From: Macrophomina tecta
Lineage: Eukaryota > Ascomycota > Dothideomycetes > Botryosphaeriales > Botryosphaeriaceae
Reading direction: 5' to 3'
NCBI GenBank assembly: GCA_024180945.1
Contig: JAKSGN010000012.1
Location: 552,454 to 616,453, forward strand
Length of the DNA stretch: 64,000 bases
Both the position numbers and the translations under genes were made by a program. Each line of letters opens with the position of its first letter. Within the stretch, counting starts at the first letter, position 1. This document shows positions 9,462-19,899 of the stretch, piece by piece. The notes below the pieces were generated by a model. The model was not told where the DNA came from and did no database searches. It saw only the letters and a program-made list of their open reading frames with translations.

Positions 9462-10692
9462 ATGACTCTTAAGCGACGACGCGACGGGACCCATTCACGA
9501 CGCGATTGCACGCCCAATTCGCGAAAGCTTACCGATCCCGAGGAATCTTTGATTGTTCAACGCATTCTCGACCTAGATTCGCGAGGATTTCCGCCGCGGT
9601 TGAGTGCTGTTGAAGATATGGCAAATAAGCTACTTACTGACCGCGCCGGATGTATGTTACGACGGACCCGACCGTGTTGGGTTTCAGCCGGTGCGTAAGA
9701 CCATTCGGCCAACCTCCCGTCGACTCACAGTCGACAAAAGGTTCAGCAATGATCAGCCTGGTGGCTGATCGTGCCCCAACAACTCTATATACAGGTAGGT
9801 CCGTAACACTACCTCCCCCTTTAAGGCAGATGGCCCAGCTGCCCAGGACTCAGCCGGCTGTCATCTGGATATAGAGTTACCCCCAACCATCCAGTCATGC
9901 GCCGGTCAAACACGACCGGGCCTGCAGCGGACTGTGGCTGTGAGCCGGGGGAACGAGTCACCTGATTGTCCGTTACCAGTGGGGCAGTGGGGGAACCAGA
10001 CCCACTTTCTTGCCTCTGGCTGGCCACCCGAAAAACCAGCACTCACTCGACTAACTGCCGACAACAGGGCTCGAACCTGTCGACCCATGGGTAGGCTGAT
10101 CATATTGTTACGACGGACCCGACCGTGTTGGGTTTCAGCCGGTGCGTAAGACCATTCGGCCAACCTCCCGTCGACTCACAGTCGACAAAAGGTTCAGCAA
10201 TGATCAGCCTGGTGGCTGATTGTGCCCCAACAACTCTATATACAGGTAGGTCCGTAACAATGTACCGTTGGCAAGAACTGGCCCTCCAACTTCGTGAAAC
10301 GGACTCCCGGGCTTAAAACGCCTCTGAATCGCAAGTACGACTATCAGCGAGCGAAATGCGAGGACCTAGAGCTCATCGCGCAATGGTTCGAGCTCGTCCG
10401 GAACACTATCGCGAAGTATAGGATCGTGGACGGAGACACGTACAACTTCGACGAAGCCGGCTTCCTTATGGACATGATCGCAGCTGGAATGGTTGTTACA
10501 GCATCGGAGCAACGTACTCGATTAAAGACTGTTCAGTCAGGCAATCGTGAATGGGTTACGGTGATGATGGCGCATTCGGCTGTCCTTTTGCAGGCGGAAG
10601 CCGCGAATCTTCAAAGGGCAAACGAGGCCGCAACGAGACGCAAGAAGCGGCAAAAAAGGGGATTTAAGAAGCGCAGGACCCTAATAATTTAA
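9462..10692 (+). pseudogene. pogo-family transposase, interrupted and internally deleted
   Basis: The N-terminal part at 9462-9654 (LKRRRDGTHSRRDC, LDLDSRGFPPRLSAVEDMA) parallels element C's transposase. The frame is cut by the small LTR element and resumes at 10265 (VGKNWPSNFVKRT, then YNFDEAGFLMD with the first catalytic Asp). After GNREWVTVM at about 10566 it jumps to the C-terminal Lys/Arg-rich tail, so the second and third catalytic Asp residues are deleted. A knuckle-like CGQCGEPGHNSRTC can be read further on (about 10797-10840) in another frame. It cannot encode an active enzyme. Confidence 0.85.
9655..10259 (-). mobile_element. tiny non-autonomous LTR retroelement (SMART/TRIM-like), complete with 5-bp duplication
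   Basis: Two 154-bp LTRs (9655-9808 and 10106-10259), starting TGTTACG and ending CGTAACA, enclose 297 bp without a coding frame. Target duplication ATGTA lies at 9650-9654 and 10260-10264. I could see only one base difference between the LTRs (C versus T in the ctgatCgtgcc phrase), so insertion was recent. A purine tract (aaagggggaggtag on the minus strand) lies next to 9808, giving minus orientation. Total length is 605 bp. Small fungal elements of this build (called SMARTs) are known. It interrupts the pogo transposase frame exactly; dropping the element plus one duplication restores the frame. Confidence 0.92.
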
Positions 10693-10987
10693 GCTGGGCA
10701 GGATTTGGTCGATAAAAATGCTGTTAACCAGCAGATTCGACGGAAACGCGCGAAGGTGGTGCGCAATCGGATGGGCCTGCGGTGAAGCGACGGCGATGTG
10801 GGCAATGCGGTGAGCCTGGTCACAACTCTCGCACATGTTAAAAAGATGCGCAAACTACTATAGAATAGGCTCTCTATTATAGATGGTTAATTATCCAAGG
10901 CGTTGTGGAGTTATTCGTACTTAAAGCGATTGAGCTTTGATGGGGTGGTCCGCTCGCTTGGGTGGTCCGCTCGCTTGTGGGATACGT

Positions 10988-13900
10988 TAGCTTATCGATA
11001 ATGTATCACTATCGATAGCCGATTATCGATAATTATCGATGATAGCTTGGCATTTTCTTGGCATTGTGGTCAGTCGGTCGATTTTGGGGTTTGGAAGAGA
11101 ATTTTGGATCGGAAACTGTTAGGTGTGGGGCGTAACTGCTTGAATTCACTACCATGAGGTTCTATGAAGAAGAAAAGAAAGAAAAGGTCGGCGTTAGGGC
11201 GATACTAAACCTCCCATCTCAATCGTTGTGTCTAAAATACCATTTCGTTTCCAATGCTTCAAGCATTCCACTTTCTCAAGGGTCTTAGCTCCCATCTGTG
11301 CCCTTTCCCACGATACTGTGCGACGTGCCCCGGAAGACACTCGCTCTGGTTCATCGCTCATAGCCGGAATTGAAAGAATATTAAATGCTATGCGCGATAA
11401 CCGTGGCCACCGTACAGTTTGTTGCTCTTGACCCCACTATTTGAGCGCCGGCGTCTTGCTAATCTCGATCGGATTTTCACTATAATAGTCTTTATATTTA
11501 TTCTGACTTACCGGTTCATAATACTCCCCCAGCTTCTGAGCGATCCGATCGAATGGACTGAGCTCCTCCTCCTCAGGGGTCCTTTCGCGGAACGAGGAAA
11601 TTGAAGGATTAGGAGTTATTTCCCGGTAGGCCTTCTAAAGCTCTTTAATCTTTTCCAATGCGTCCTCGATCTATTTTGGCTTCTAATTTGCCTTAATATA
11701 CTTCGTCCGACGCTTCGGATGGAGAACTAGGGCGGCGGCGTAGAGGGCCGATTCGTCCGTTTTGGTGTAGTACTTATCGAAGGTGTTCCACGCATTTTTA
11801 ATCCGACGCTTGAACGGTTTGTTAGAAGTATGTTTCGACTGTGGCACGGTGTTAGTATTGCCTAATCTAGGATGATGTTAACTTATAGACGCGTCTTGAA
11901 GGTACCCAATTATAATATCTACAGTGAATAGTACTCGATTGATGGTCGCGTTGCCTTTCTGGGTCTCCAGAGTTGCCTGGTGGAAGGGTTGAAGGAAATC
12001 CTTAATCTTTCGGAGCTGTTCCCAGTCCTTTGGGGAGAGATAGTCGGCCTGGAGTGTGGCAAGGTGGTTCTTGGTGTAGGTGTCCACAGGTCCCGCTTTC
12101 TGGTCGGCCACAGCTAGCATGAGAAACCAGCTATTCCACCTTGTACGATTGTCAAGTGGAATCATTCTGCCCGCCAGTTCTTTGAACTCCTTGGCGCGAC
12201 CGGCGGAAGTGCGAATGTGGACGACGATATTGTGAAGCTTGCCGAGCGGCCCCAGAGTCCGGAAGGTTGCCCGTTTCGCCGCTTCGTCCCCTAGCTTCCC
12301 ATTGCCTTCCTGTTCGTCGTACGACTCTAGTCGCTCTAATTCGATCCGGTCACAAAACAGAAAGGCTTGGACGGCCAAGTTGATGATGTGACCGATGCAG
12401 CGGACTCGCCAACGGGTGGCATCCCAGGCCATGCCCTCCTCTTCACGCAAGTGGTTCTCTACCGCACGACAAAGCGTATCGTTCGACGAGGCGTTGTCGC
12501 TGACGATAGACCCAAGCTTCCGTTGGATCCCGTAGTCCTCCAGGACGGGGATTAGAGTCGCGAATTGCTCGTCTCCGCCGTGGTTTCCGATAGGACGAAG
12601 CGCAAGGAGGGCCTTTGTAAGATCCTCTGAACTCCGATCAACAAAATGCGCGCAGACCCCAAGAAGAAGTAGCCGGTTTGGGGAGGTCCAGATATCAAGC
12701 GAAAGATGAATGCTTGATATGGCCGACTGAAGTTTTTTACGTACGTCATCTTTGTGGGTGAGCCAGGACTCTCCAATCTTGTTCGTGATCTGAGAATGCG
12801 CTGTAGTGATGATGCCAGACGATTCTGGGTTGAGCGTCTGGCAAAAAGCATGAAATTCAGGCCATTGGACGGCTCGGAAAGGGAGATTCCGTACGACGGT
12901 CAGCGTAACCAAAGCCTCAGTAATCACGGCCGAATTCAGGTGTTTTCGGCAGACTCGGGTGTCGATCTCGTTGGTCTGGCCGGAAGACTCTGCTTGGGAA
13001 TAAAGCTGCTGTAGCTGTTGGGCTGCTTCTTCCTTGGTTGGACCTGGAGATACGTCGACTTTGATTCCATGCTTTGATTTGAGATGTAACCGCATATTCG
13101 TACTGGTTTTGGTGCTGTACGGTGATTCTGTGCAATGTGTGTAGAACTTGAGACGGGAATCCTCTCTATCGCGTGCCGGACGAGTGTGAGCCTATGTCTT
13201 ATGAGCAGATCCCCTCTTTACCTTTGGAAGCTTTTTGGATCGGCTTTCGGTCGAAACTTGGATAGTTAAAGGCGTTAAAAGAGATGAATCCGCCTCGGAA
13301 TCCATAATTCGTACGTAATAGTTGAAAGAACGTGGTGGGCTGTGATGGTACGGCCGAGGGCCTATTTACAGACAGCACAGTTGGCAGCATATTAGCTCCT
13401 GAGCTGACATTGTGTCCTTTGGTGCGCATATCCTGGGGTTTAGTTTATTAGATGGTGAAAGTTGCCGGAGTGCCACTCATCTGATGAGTGCGTCTGGTGG
13501 AAAGTGAAGTGTAAGAGTTGTCGTACTCGACCATGCAGGTAAGTGTCACGAGCAGGGCCGGGACAGGAACAAAGCAGACTTGGATTGGTCGACAGGACGT
13601 TACGCAAGGAAAGGAAGTCAAGTTTGGCTGCGCCAACTTGACCTATATCATGCGAGTGAATCTACTTGAAACATAAGAAGGTTTTGGTGGGAACTCAAAA
13701 GGTTGTTGCGGAGTTCGCAACTCGCGAGTAAAGGACGAAAGGTTGAGACGCGACGTCTCAGAGAGTCGCAATTTCACAAGCAACCGGAGAATTTGACGAA
13801 GAGAAGGCTCGAGTATTGAGTCGAAGCTTCGGCTGTCGAAAATGAAGGAAGCTGAGATGCGGAGCAGAAGCGAGCGGGACGAAGTGGTGATGTCGTGAAT

Positions 13901-14189
13901 CGGGTCGTTGGGCTTTGGGTTGAAGCTGGACGACACGGGATTCGACACCGCGAGGACGGTGCTGACAGATAATTGCCGTCAACTACGACGTGTAGGGCGC
14001 GTCGTCGATGGTTTACGATGCGTTGAACATGTTTGTTGATGGCTTACGACGCGTTGAACGCGTTGTTGATGATTTTCATCCCAATGCCAAGAAAATGCCA
14101 AGGTATCATAATAATTATTGATAATTATCGATAAGAAGTGATAGCGATAGTTATCGATAAGAAACGATAATAAATTATCATAATCCAGC
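10988..14189 (-). mobile_element. hAT transposon, family 1, copy 1 (one terminus missing)
   Basis: Nearly identical to the element at 60778-64000 in opposite orientation. The inner end (14189) has the terminal GCTGGATTATGATA motif on the minus strand, followed by AT-rich subterminal sequence full of ttatcgataa and a cttggcattttcttggcatt phrase. The other end lacks the last 20 or so bases, because pogo element B abuts at TA 10988. The region between 13310 and 14000 is non-coding, with repeats of gttgaacgcg(t). The 14189 end abuts LINE sequence, so this hAT had inserted in a LINE. Confidence 0.9.
11194..13305 (-). pseudogene. hAT family 1 transposase, RIP-damaged copy
   Basis: Counterpart of the ORF at 61662-63773. 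From 13095 to 11878 it encodes the RNase H-like hAT core (ISSIHLSLDIWTSPNRLLLL, SDNASSND, RCIGHIINLAVQAFLF). Upstream, the BED-finger region carries extra G-to-A changes relative to copy 2: a TAG at 13192-13194 where copy 2 has TGG, and a finger Cys changed to Tyr (TAC). Downstream, the dimerisation part (to 11194, motif SIPAMSDEPERVFSGARRT) contains TAG codons that are also present in copy 2. It is not functional. Confidence 0.85.
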
Positions 14190-16453
14190 CTGGGGTCATG
14201 GACCTGCCGCAGGCAGGACTTCCGCAGGGATCGCCTCTCTCGCCGATACTATTTCTATTCTTCAACGCCGACTTAGTCCAGTCCGTAACCAACAAGAACA
14301 AAGGAGCCATCGCCTTTATCGACGACTATAGCGCCTGGGTGACGGGATTGTCCGCAAGCGAGAACGTGGCAAAGCTTCAAAGAACGGTGGTGGCTCGAGC
14401 CGAAGAGTAGGAAGCGACGAGCGGCGCGACGTTTAAAGCAGAGAAGACGATGCTTATCCACTTTACGCGAAATAAGCAGAGGCGATCTGGCCAGCCGATA
14501 ATAGTTAAGGGAAGAGAGGTGCACCCAAAGGCAGAAGCGAAGATTCTCGGCGTCATCTTCGACCAGGAACTCCGGTTCAAGGCCCATACGGGGAGGATCG
14601 CAAAAAGGGGCGTCCAGGCAGCCCTGGCACTAAAGCGACTACAGGGCCTTCGACCTAGCAGCGTGCGCCAGCTCTTCTCAGCCACCGTAGCCCCGGCGGT
14701 CGACTATGCGGCTCCAATATAGGCGCCAGCCATAACGGCACCACTAATAAAATCACTCAAGGCAGTGCAGAGAATCGCGGGCAGAGCAATCACCGGGGCG
14801 TTCCGGACGGTAGCGCTGCCCATCCTCGAAGTCGAAGCAGCGATTCTACCTATCGAGATCCGCCTCTACCAGCAACTGCTTCGATTTTGGGTCAGCTGCC
14901 ACACTCTGCCGCAGAAACACCCGTTCTAGAACCTAAAGCGTGCAATCGACCCGGCCAACAAGAGGTTCGTGTCCCCGCTGCAGCGAATAATGCGGACGGC
15001 TAGAGAGATTAACCCTGAACGCCTCGAAACGATCCGTCCATTTATAAGAATGCCGTGGGCCGACAGACCAGCCGTTCAGATTAACTCCCTAGAGCCGGCG
15101 AAGCTCCGAGCCAGCTCTCCGCCAAGGTCAGAGGTAGCCATCTTCACGGGTAGCGCGCAAAGAAGCGGCAAGCTCGGAACCGGCGTCTTTTGCGTAGATA
15201 GTAGGGGCACGACCATCGTCGCTCACTCATATCCGGTCGGCAAATCTGAGTCAGCAGACAGATTATTCGCAGAGCTCCACGTAATCTACTAAGTAGTAGA
15301 GCTGATATATGGCACGTGGTCGACCGCGATAGTGGCTAAAAATCCCGAAGCAGCCAAGGTAAAACACGCCATCTATAGTAACAGCAAGACAGCCCTCCGT
15401 CTCCTCCGCAGGTCGCAACAAGTACCGCGTCAGGAAACTATTCGAAACATCCTCCGCTTATTAGACCAGATCAGATGCAACAAGGGACCGCCCGTCGAGT
15501 TCAGGTGGGTGCCAGCGCGCGAAGGAATTATAGAAAGCGAGAAGGCGCATAGCTTAGCACTACAAGCTACAAAGAACAACCAAGAGCCTCTTTTAGGCAA
15601 TCTAATACGGCCGTTAGCACTAGCTCGGTGTAGGGAAATCACTTTAAGACTATGGAGGAGAACATTCGAAGCTTCCAAGGTCGGCGAGTCGACCCGCAAG
15701 CTTAACCGAGCGTTGGTACATTTCTATACTAAGAAGCTCTATAACCAACTAAACTACAAGGAAGCCGCAGCGATTACGCAACTAAGAACGTCGAAAGCGA
15801 GCCTAAACGAACCGCTATATAAGATCAAGCGAGCAGAGGCGCCCTCGTGTAACTACAAAGCGGAGAGGGAAACAGTCAAGCACTTCCTTTTAAAATGTTC
15901 GCGTTGGATGGATCTACGCGCTAGATTACAGATTGACCTAGAAAGTAGATTCGGTAATCTCGCATTCATACTAGGCGGATGGTCGGGCACGAGAAAGCCC
16001 GACGGTAGGTATGCAGATGGGCCGCCGGAGAAGTAGCGGGCGGACATACGCGCAGTTAAAGCAACAGCAGTATTTGCTCTGGCTACTAGAAGACTAGTAG
16101 CAACTAGAGACTAAGAGCTCAATCCTTCTCTGAGCAAAGCAATCCCTTCTCTAACCAGCCGTCACGCCGCTACAGGGACTAACAGCACTCGGGAAGTAGT
16201 CTCGAAGGGGATAGTACGAGAGGTACATAGAGGACAGCTCTGCTTTTACATTTCCTTTTTTTTTCCTTGCGTTCGTTAAACTTTATCTATTAGTCGATTT
16301 GTCCGTGTCTATTTTCAGATCGTTGAACTGGAGGGAGGTATGGTTTCTTTGCATACAGTGTGCTGGGCCTCGAATAAACCGGGATCCCAATGTAGCTTAG
16401 CGTAGGATAGTGTTCTTTGTCCCTATGGTCTGCTGAGGCCGACGGGGTGTATG

Positions 16454-16488
<35 letters not shown>
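14190..16488 (+). mobile_element. second LINE copy (same family as 1-2498), RIP-damaged, 5' part absent
   Basis: The match to the first LINE starts just after the hAT end (about 14192, corresponding to base 204) and runs to the (ATC)n tail of about a dozen units at 16455-16488. Differences are overwhelmingly G-to-A and C-to-T in TpG/CpA context. The missing 5' part probably lay on the other side of the hAT and was lost with that hAT's terminus. The 3' tail abuts an LTR piece (16489-16797). Confidence 0.9.
14198..16036 (+). pseudogene. LINE ORF2 remnant with in-frame stops
   Basis: Reading in the frame of the intact copy, stops occur at 14408-14410, 14720-14722, 14927-14929, 15290-15292 and 16034-16036. 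Four replace TGG (Trp) and one (TAA, 15290) replaces CAA, all explained by RIP-type transitions. RT block B and the FIDD box remain readable, as does the RNase H-like segment with the same N and H substitutions as the first copy (a Ser replaces one Gly). It is non-functional. Confidence 0.9.
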
Positions 16489-16797
16489 GATCAACCTTCT
16501 TTGATCTCTATGATCTGTCTTCCACAGAGACAGATCAATAGGACCAATACCAGATTGTAGACACTCTCCTACTTGTATATAAACCACGCTCTTTAGATAA
16601 CTTTGACCTTCGTGGTCAACTTCGACAATAGAATTTGGACTCTATTGGTAACACGGCCTTCGCACACAAGTGCTCAGTCTCATCACGTGCTCGACTTGCT
16701 CTCACCCTCTTCTTGTACCCACTCAAGGAAATCCCTCGACAGGTTTTCTCCCTCTTTGGTGTTTGGATCCTTAAGAGGCAGAGGCCCGCTCGTTACA
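16489..16797 (+). repeat. gypsy LTR fragment (LTR copy B), 3' part
   Basis: The reverse complement matches 7962-8260 and 30775-31085: the TATA-type block, the gaccttcgtggtcaa core (16606-16620) and the cagaggcccgctcgttaca end at 16797. The LTR is cut at 16489 by the LINE tail, 309 bp from its 3' end. A small hairpin (gatctctatgatctg / cagatcaat) replaces the GC-rich segment found in the other copies. Confidence 0.75.
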
Positions 16798-17265
16798 TGC
16801 CCCTTAAGGCCTCCCTCATCGGGGACCTCAACGTCCCGCTTCCCCGGCCTGCCATGTAAGACGGTGCCAGGATCTTCACCTTAAACTGCCCTGCTTAAAC
16901 TCAGTGTGGCTACTCTCCTGGAAAGTCGAGCGGAGAAAATTTCCGATATGTGTCGGGGACCAGATGTCCCAGAACACGGAATCAAGATCGCCGGGTATAC
17001 ACCGGCAATATCAACATCGAAAAAGCAACGCCAGACACGGGAATTAGCGAGGCAGGCCGCGCACACATAAATTTCTGTCGGACTATCTCACTACTGCCTC
17101 AGGCACCACATTGATTCCTTCCTCGGTCATTCCCTACCCCTCGGTAATGCAATGTCCTCGGATCTATTAACTATGTTCGTAATTTGCCGAAAATATACCC
17201 CGGTGACCGTAGTACCCCTCCCTCCCCCTCCTCTATCACCCGTGCCGCCTCGGCTTATTTACTTA
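16798..17265. other. no gene recognised
   Basis: About 470 bp between the LTR fragment and the 3' end of the esterase pseudogene. Short frames only; no boundary motif found. It probably contains the esterase 3' UTR. Confidence 0.45.
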
Positions 17266-18417
17266 TTAATTCGCGACTACGCAGTCCTGTGAGCTAAAGA
17301 AATCGCAGGCTGCAGAGTTGTCCGGGTCGCGCCGCACTTCAATCGAGTTCTGATTGATCTGTAATACGCTAAACCCGACGCCATCGCTCTCGCCGTCCCC
17401 GTCGTAATCGTCGCCGCTACCGCTCGTGTACGACGGCCAGAACGGCGCGCGCGGGTCGCGCAGCGGGTTGGGGTCGTGCGTGGCGGCGAAGCTGATCCAG
17501 TACGCGGACATGATGTCGGCCAGGGTCGCGTTATCGGCTTGGGGGAAGCCGATCGTCCTAGAGTTTAAGAAGTCGGCAGTCGCCCCGTGCAGCTGCGACC
17601 CGGCCGCGAAGACGAGCTTAAAGACGGCCGAGGTGTTAAAGGCCTGGTCCGTGAACGCCGTCGCCATGTAGTAGGTCGGGCAGTTAATAATAAAGTCGCC
17701 GAACCACGCCTGCCGCTGGTAGAAGGTCGAGTTGTACGCGCTGCGCGGGTATAGCTGGTATAGCCGGCTGAAGAAGGATGGTCCGGCCAAAGGGAATAAG
17801 TTCTTTGCGTCTAGCGTCGTCTCTTGTAGGGTGGTAGCGGATTGGTTCGAGAAGGTATACCCCTCGTACGCCTCGCGATCGAGCAGGATTGGTACTTTGT
17901 GGAAGTTCCCTTGCTTAAACTCGGTGTCTGGGAGCTGACGGATGAATTTTCCATCGACAACCGGACTCCAGTAGAAAGTGCTGAAATTATTCTTCGGCTT
18001 AGGATATGTTATGTTCTGTACTTCTTGGTTGAGGTATTGGAGCTCTGTGGATTTGAGCTTGCGGAGATAAGTAAGATCCGAGCAGTTACTGATTTGAAGA
18101 GCGGTACGGAACTGACGCTCCTGCGCACTTTCGCTGAGCATTGGCGTCCACCAAGGGTACTCAGGGATAGCCGCTGAGAACGGGGGTTGATCGAACGCGC
18201 CGCCTGCAGTGAGCTGGAAGGTGACACCGCCACCTCCTGCTGACCCACCCCAGATCGTGACTCTGCTGGGATCACCGCCAAACGCTTTGATGGTGCATGG
18301 TCCTGCGAGCCTCAAAATAGGAACCAGTCCGCGAAACTGATGATGAATTCTGGTTGTTCTCCTAGCTAATGAGTGGCGTTGGCTATAGATATCTGACACT
18401 ATAACCGAGGCAAACAA
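17266..18417 (-). pseudogene. type B carboxylesterase (COesterase), N-terminal third missing
   Basis: Alpha/beta-hydrolase fold esterase, whose family hydrolyses carboxylic esters, commonly after secretion. The nucleophile elbow is WGGSAGG (about residue 57 of this frame), the acid is probably the Glu in LLDREAYEG, and the His lies in AGSQLHGATADF, so the catalytic triad is present. Homology starts abruptly at IKAFGGDPSRVTI (about 18293). The roughly 40 residues before it look unrelated, and the oxyanion-loop region normally found about 80 residues before the nucleophile is absent. The C-terminus is natural (DNSAACDFFSSQDC). At 383 codons against a usual 520-560, it is a 5'-truncated remnant. 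A pogo stub lies just upstream. Confidence 0.8.
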
Positions 18418-18529
18418 AAAGCTTAAACAGATCAGGCAATAAGGCGTTAATCAGCCAACGATTGGGCTCATGTTCCATCAGTTTTTCATAAGTGGCCGGG
18501 TTGACTAGTATGGCCCAATGACTGGTGAA

Positions 18530-18657
18530 ACACCTTATAGAATAATCAACTAGAATATGGAATAGATATAGTCGGTTCTTTAAGGCGTTGTAGAGTTTAT
18601 TTGTGTTTAAAGTGGTTTAGGTTTGGTGCGGTCAATGCACTCGCTTGTGAGACACGT
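18530..18657. mobile_element. solo terminal stub of a pogo element
   Basis: The last 130 bp or so resemble the right end of pogo element B: aaggcgttgtagagtttatt, then the inverted-repeat end cactcgcttgtgagacacgt followed by TA at 18658-18659. No matching left end or transposase was found nearby, so only one end survives. It sits directly upstream of the truncated esterase. Confidence 0.7.
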
Positions 18658-18659
18658 TA

Positions 18660-19151
18660 CACAAAAGTCGCGGAATTTCCCATGTGGAGGCACATATATG
18701 CCATGTGTTTGAGCGCTGGGCCTTATGGGGTCTAGGGCTCACCCAACTTACGGTTTGCCTATCGGCTCCCCGGTCCCGAAGTTCCCCGCCGTGGCTTGCG
18801 GACTTAACTCTTAAATCAGGCCGTCCCCCGCTTCCCCGATGACTCAGAATGCGGGAGACAAAAGCCTCCACGCCAATAGAAGAATAGGGTGCGACATATA
18901 CGACTACCTTGGAATAGCATGCGGCTTTAAAAGGTGTCGAGGACCAGTGGCTGCTGCCTCTCTGCGCGTCCGTGCATATGGCTTGAAATGGCTCGCCCGT
19001 CTAATATCCAAGCGTCTATGCCTGTCCTTCTCCCTAACAGCCGACTGAACATAATTTTCTCTCCGCAGAATCCATTTTAACGAGTGTGATTCGAGTCAAT
19101 TTGCCTGGATTGTCCATTCCAATACACTTGTGGTGATTTGTTCCTCTGTTA
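18660..19151. other. no gene recognised
   Basis: About 490 bp, possibly the former promoter and leader of the receptor fragment that follows. No motif is clear enough to call. Confidence 0.4.
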
Positions 19152-19357
19152 TTGAGGCGTCATGCCCCCCAAGAAGAGACCGTCGAAACTTCGCCACTGC
19201 CTCCGGAAGTTACACCGAATTTTGACGACTCCAAAAACAAAACTCACCAGGACCTAGTTGCAAATATTGTTCTCCACATGATGGCGACAGTAGTTGTTTT
19301 CTTACGTCTATATACCAAGAAATTCATCGTTGGTGTCATTGGTTCTGAGGATTGTAG
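19152..19357 (+). pseudogene. N-terminal exon fragment of a Pth11-like receptor
   Basis: An open frame of 69 codons containing ANIVLHMMATVVVFLRLYTK followed by KFIVGVIGSEDC, the first-helix plus G-x-EDW-type motif of the same rhodopsin-domain family as the gene at 2603-3728. A donor-like GTAGGT or GTAATT follows at about 19355, but no continuation with the family's later helices appears downstream, and no in-frame ATG opens the frame. It is best read as a broken first exon. Confidence 0.55.
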
Positions 19358-19867
19358 GTAATTTTATCCGATGTCTTTATATATAGAAGATCGCTATTGG
19401 TTGCTGTAGCGCTGAATATCAGGCGATAGTGGAACAGAGGCAGCACTTGGTATCATCGAACAGCCTCGAATGAGGAATCGGGGATGAGGGACGCAGTGTT
19501 CGCGGGGCATCGCGAGACCCCGGAAAAATGCCAAGAGAGCCTCCATTTTCTGCTTTTGCCCTCACTTTCCTGTGTTAACCTCGCTTTTTGTTGGTCTAAT
19601 CCTCTACTTCCTGCTCGTTGCGCTGCCTCAACCCCACTTTTCTGCCCCCTTACTCTTCTGCCACCCTCACTATGCTGCTGCCCTCACTTCTCTGCCACTC
19701 TCAGTCTTGGCAATTTTCAGGGTCTCGGCGGTCCCCCGCAAACGTTGCGCAGCTCGTCCCTCCCCTCCCTCGTGCAGCAAGATCTATGATAACCACACGG
19801 TTCATACGATAAGCTTGGCTTTACATTGCCTGCACGGGCATGATCACCAAATATTCGATGTTTTGAT
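19358..19867. other. no gene recognised
   Basis: About 510 bp, pyrimidine-rich between 19550 and 19780 (ctctgcc, ctcacttc phrases), with overlapping frames that look like composition artefacts. No element end was identified. Confidence 0.4.
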
Positions 19868-19899
19868 GACGCCTCGACGCCTCGACGCCTCGACGCCTA
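19868..19899. repeat. 8-bp tandem repeat, four units
   Basis: gacgcctc repeated four times, the last unit ending in a. It is a minisatellite-scale repeat at the edge of LINE debris. Confidence 0.85.

Larger units (their letters stand above)
9255..10987 (+). mobile_element. Fot1/pogo transposon (element B), defective, carrying a nested LTR element
   Basis: 1733 bp bounded by inverted repeats of about 46 bp: ACGTATCCCACAAGCGAGCG at the left, mirrored at the right. TA lies outside each end (9253-9254 and 10988-10989). Each arm contains two copies of AAGCGAGCGGACCACCC, probably transposase-binding repeats. Removing the 605-bp insertion and its 5-bp duplication leaves about 1.12 kb, far short of the 1.85 kb of element C. 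The difference is an internal deletion that removed most of the catalytic core. Confidence 0.9.

Noticed and set aside
10025..10095. A tRNA gene in the small LTR element
   Set aside because: Only a T-arm and a possible acceptor strand are present. No D-arm, matching 5' acceptor or clear anticodon arm was found.
19868..19899. 8-bp tandem array as a regulatory or CRISPR feature
   Set aside because: Perfect head-to-tail units without spacers; a simple minisatellite.
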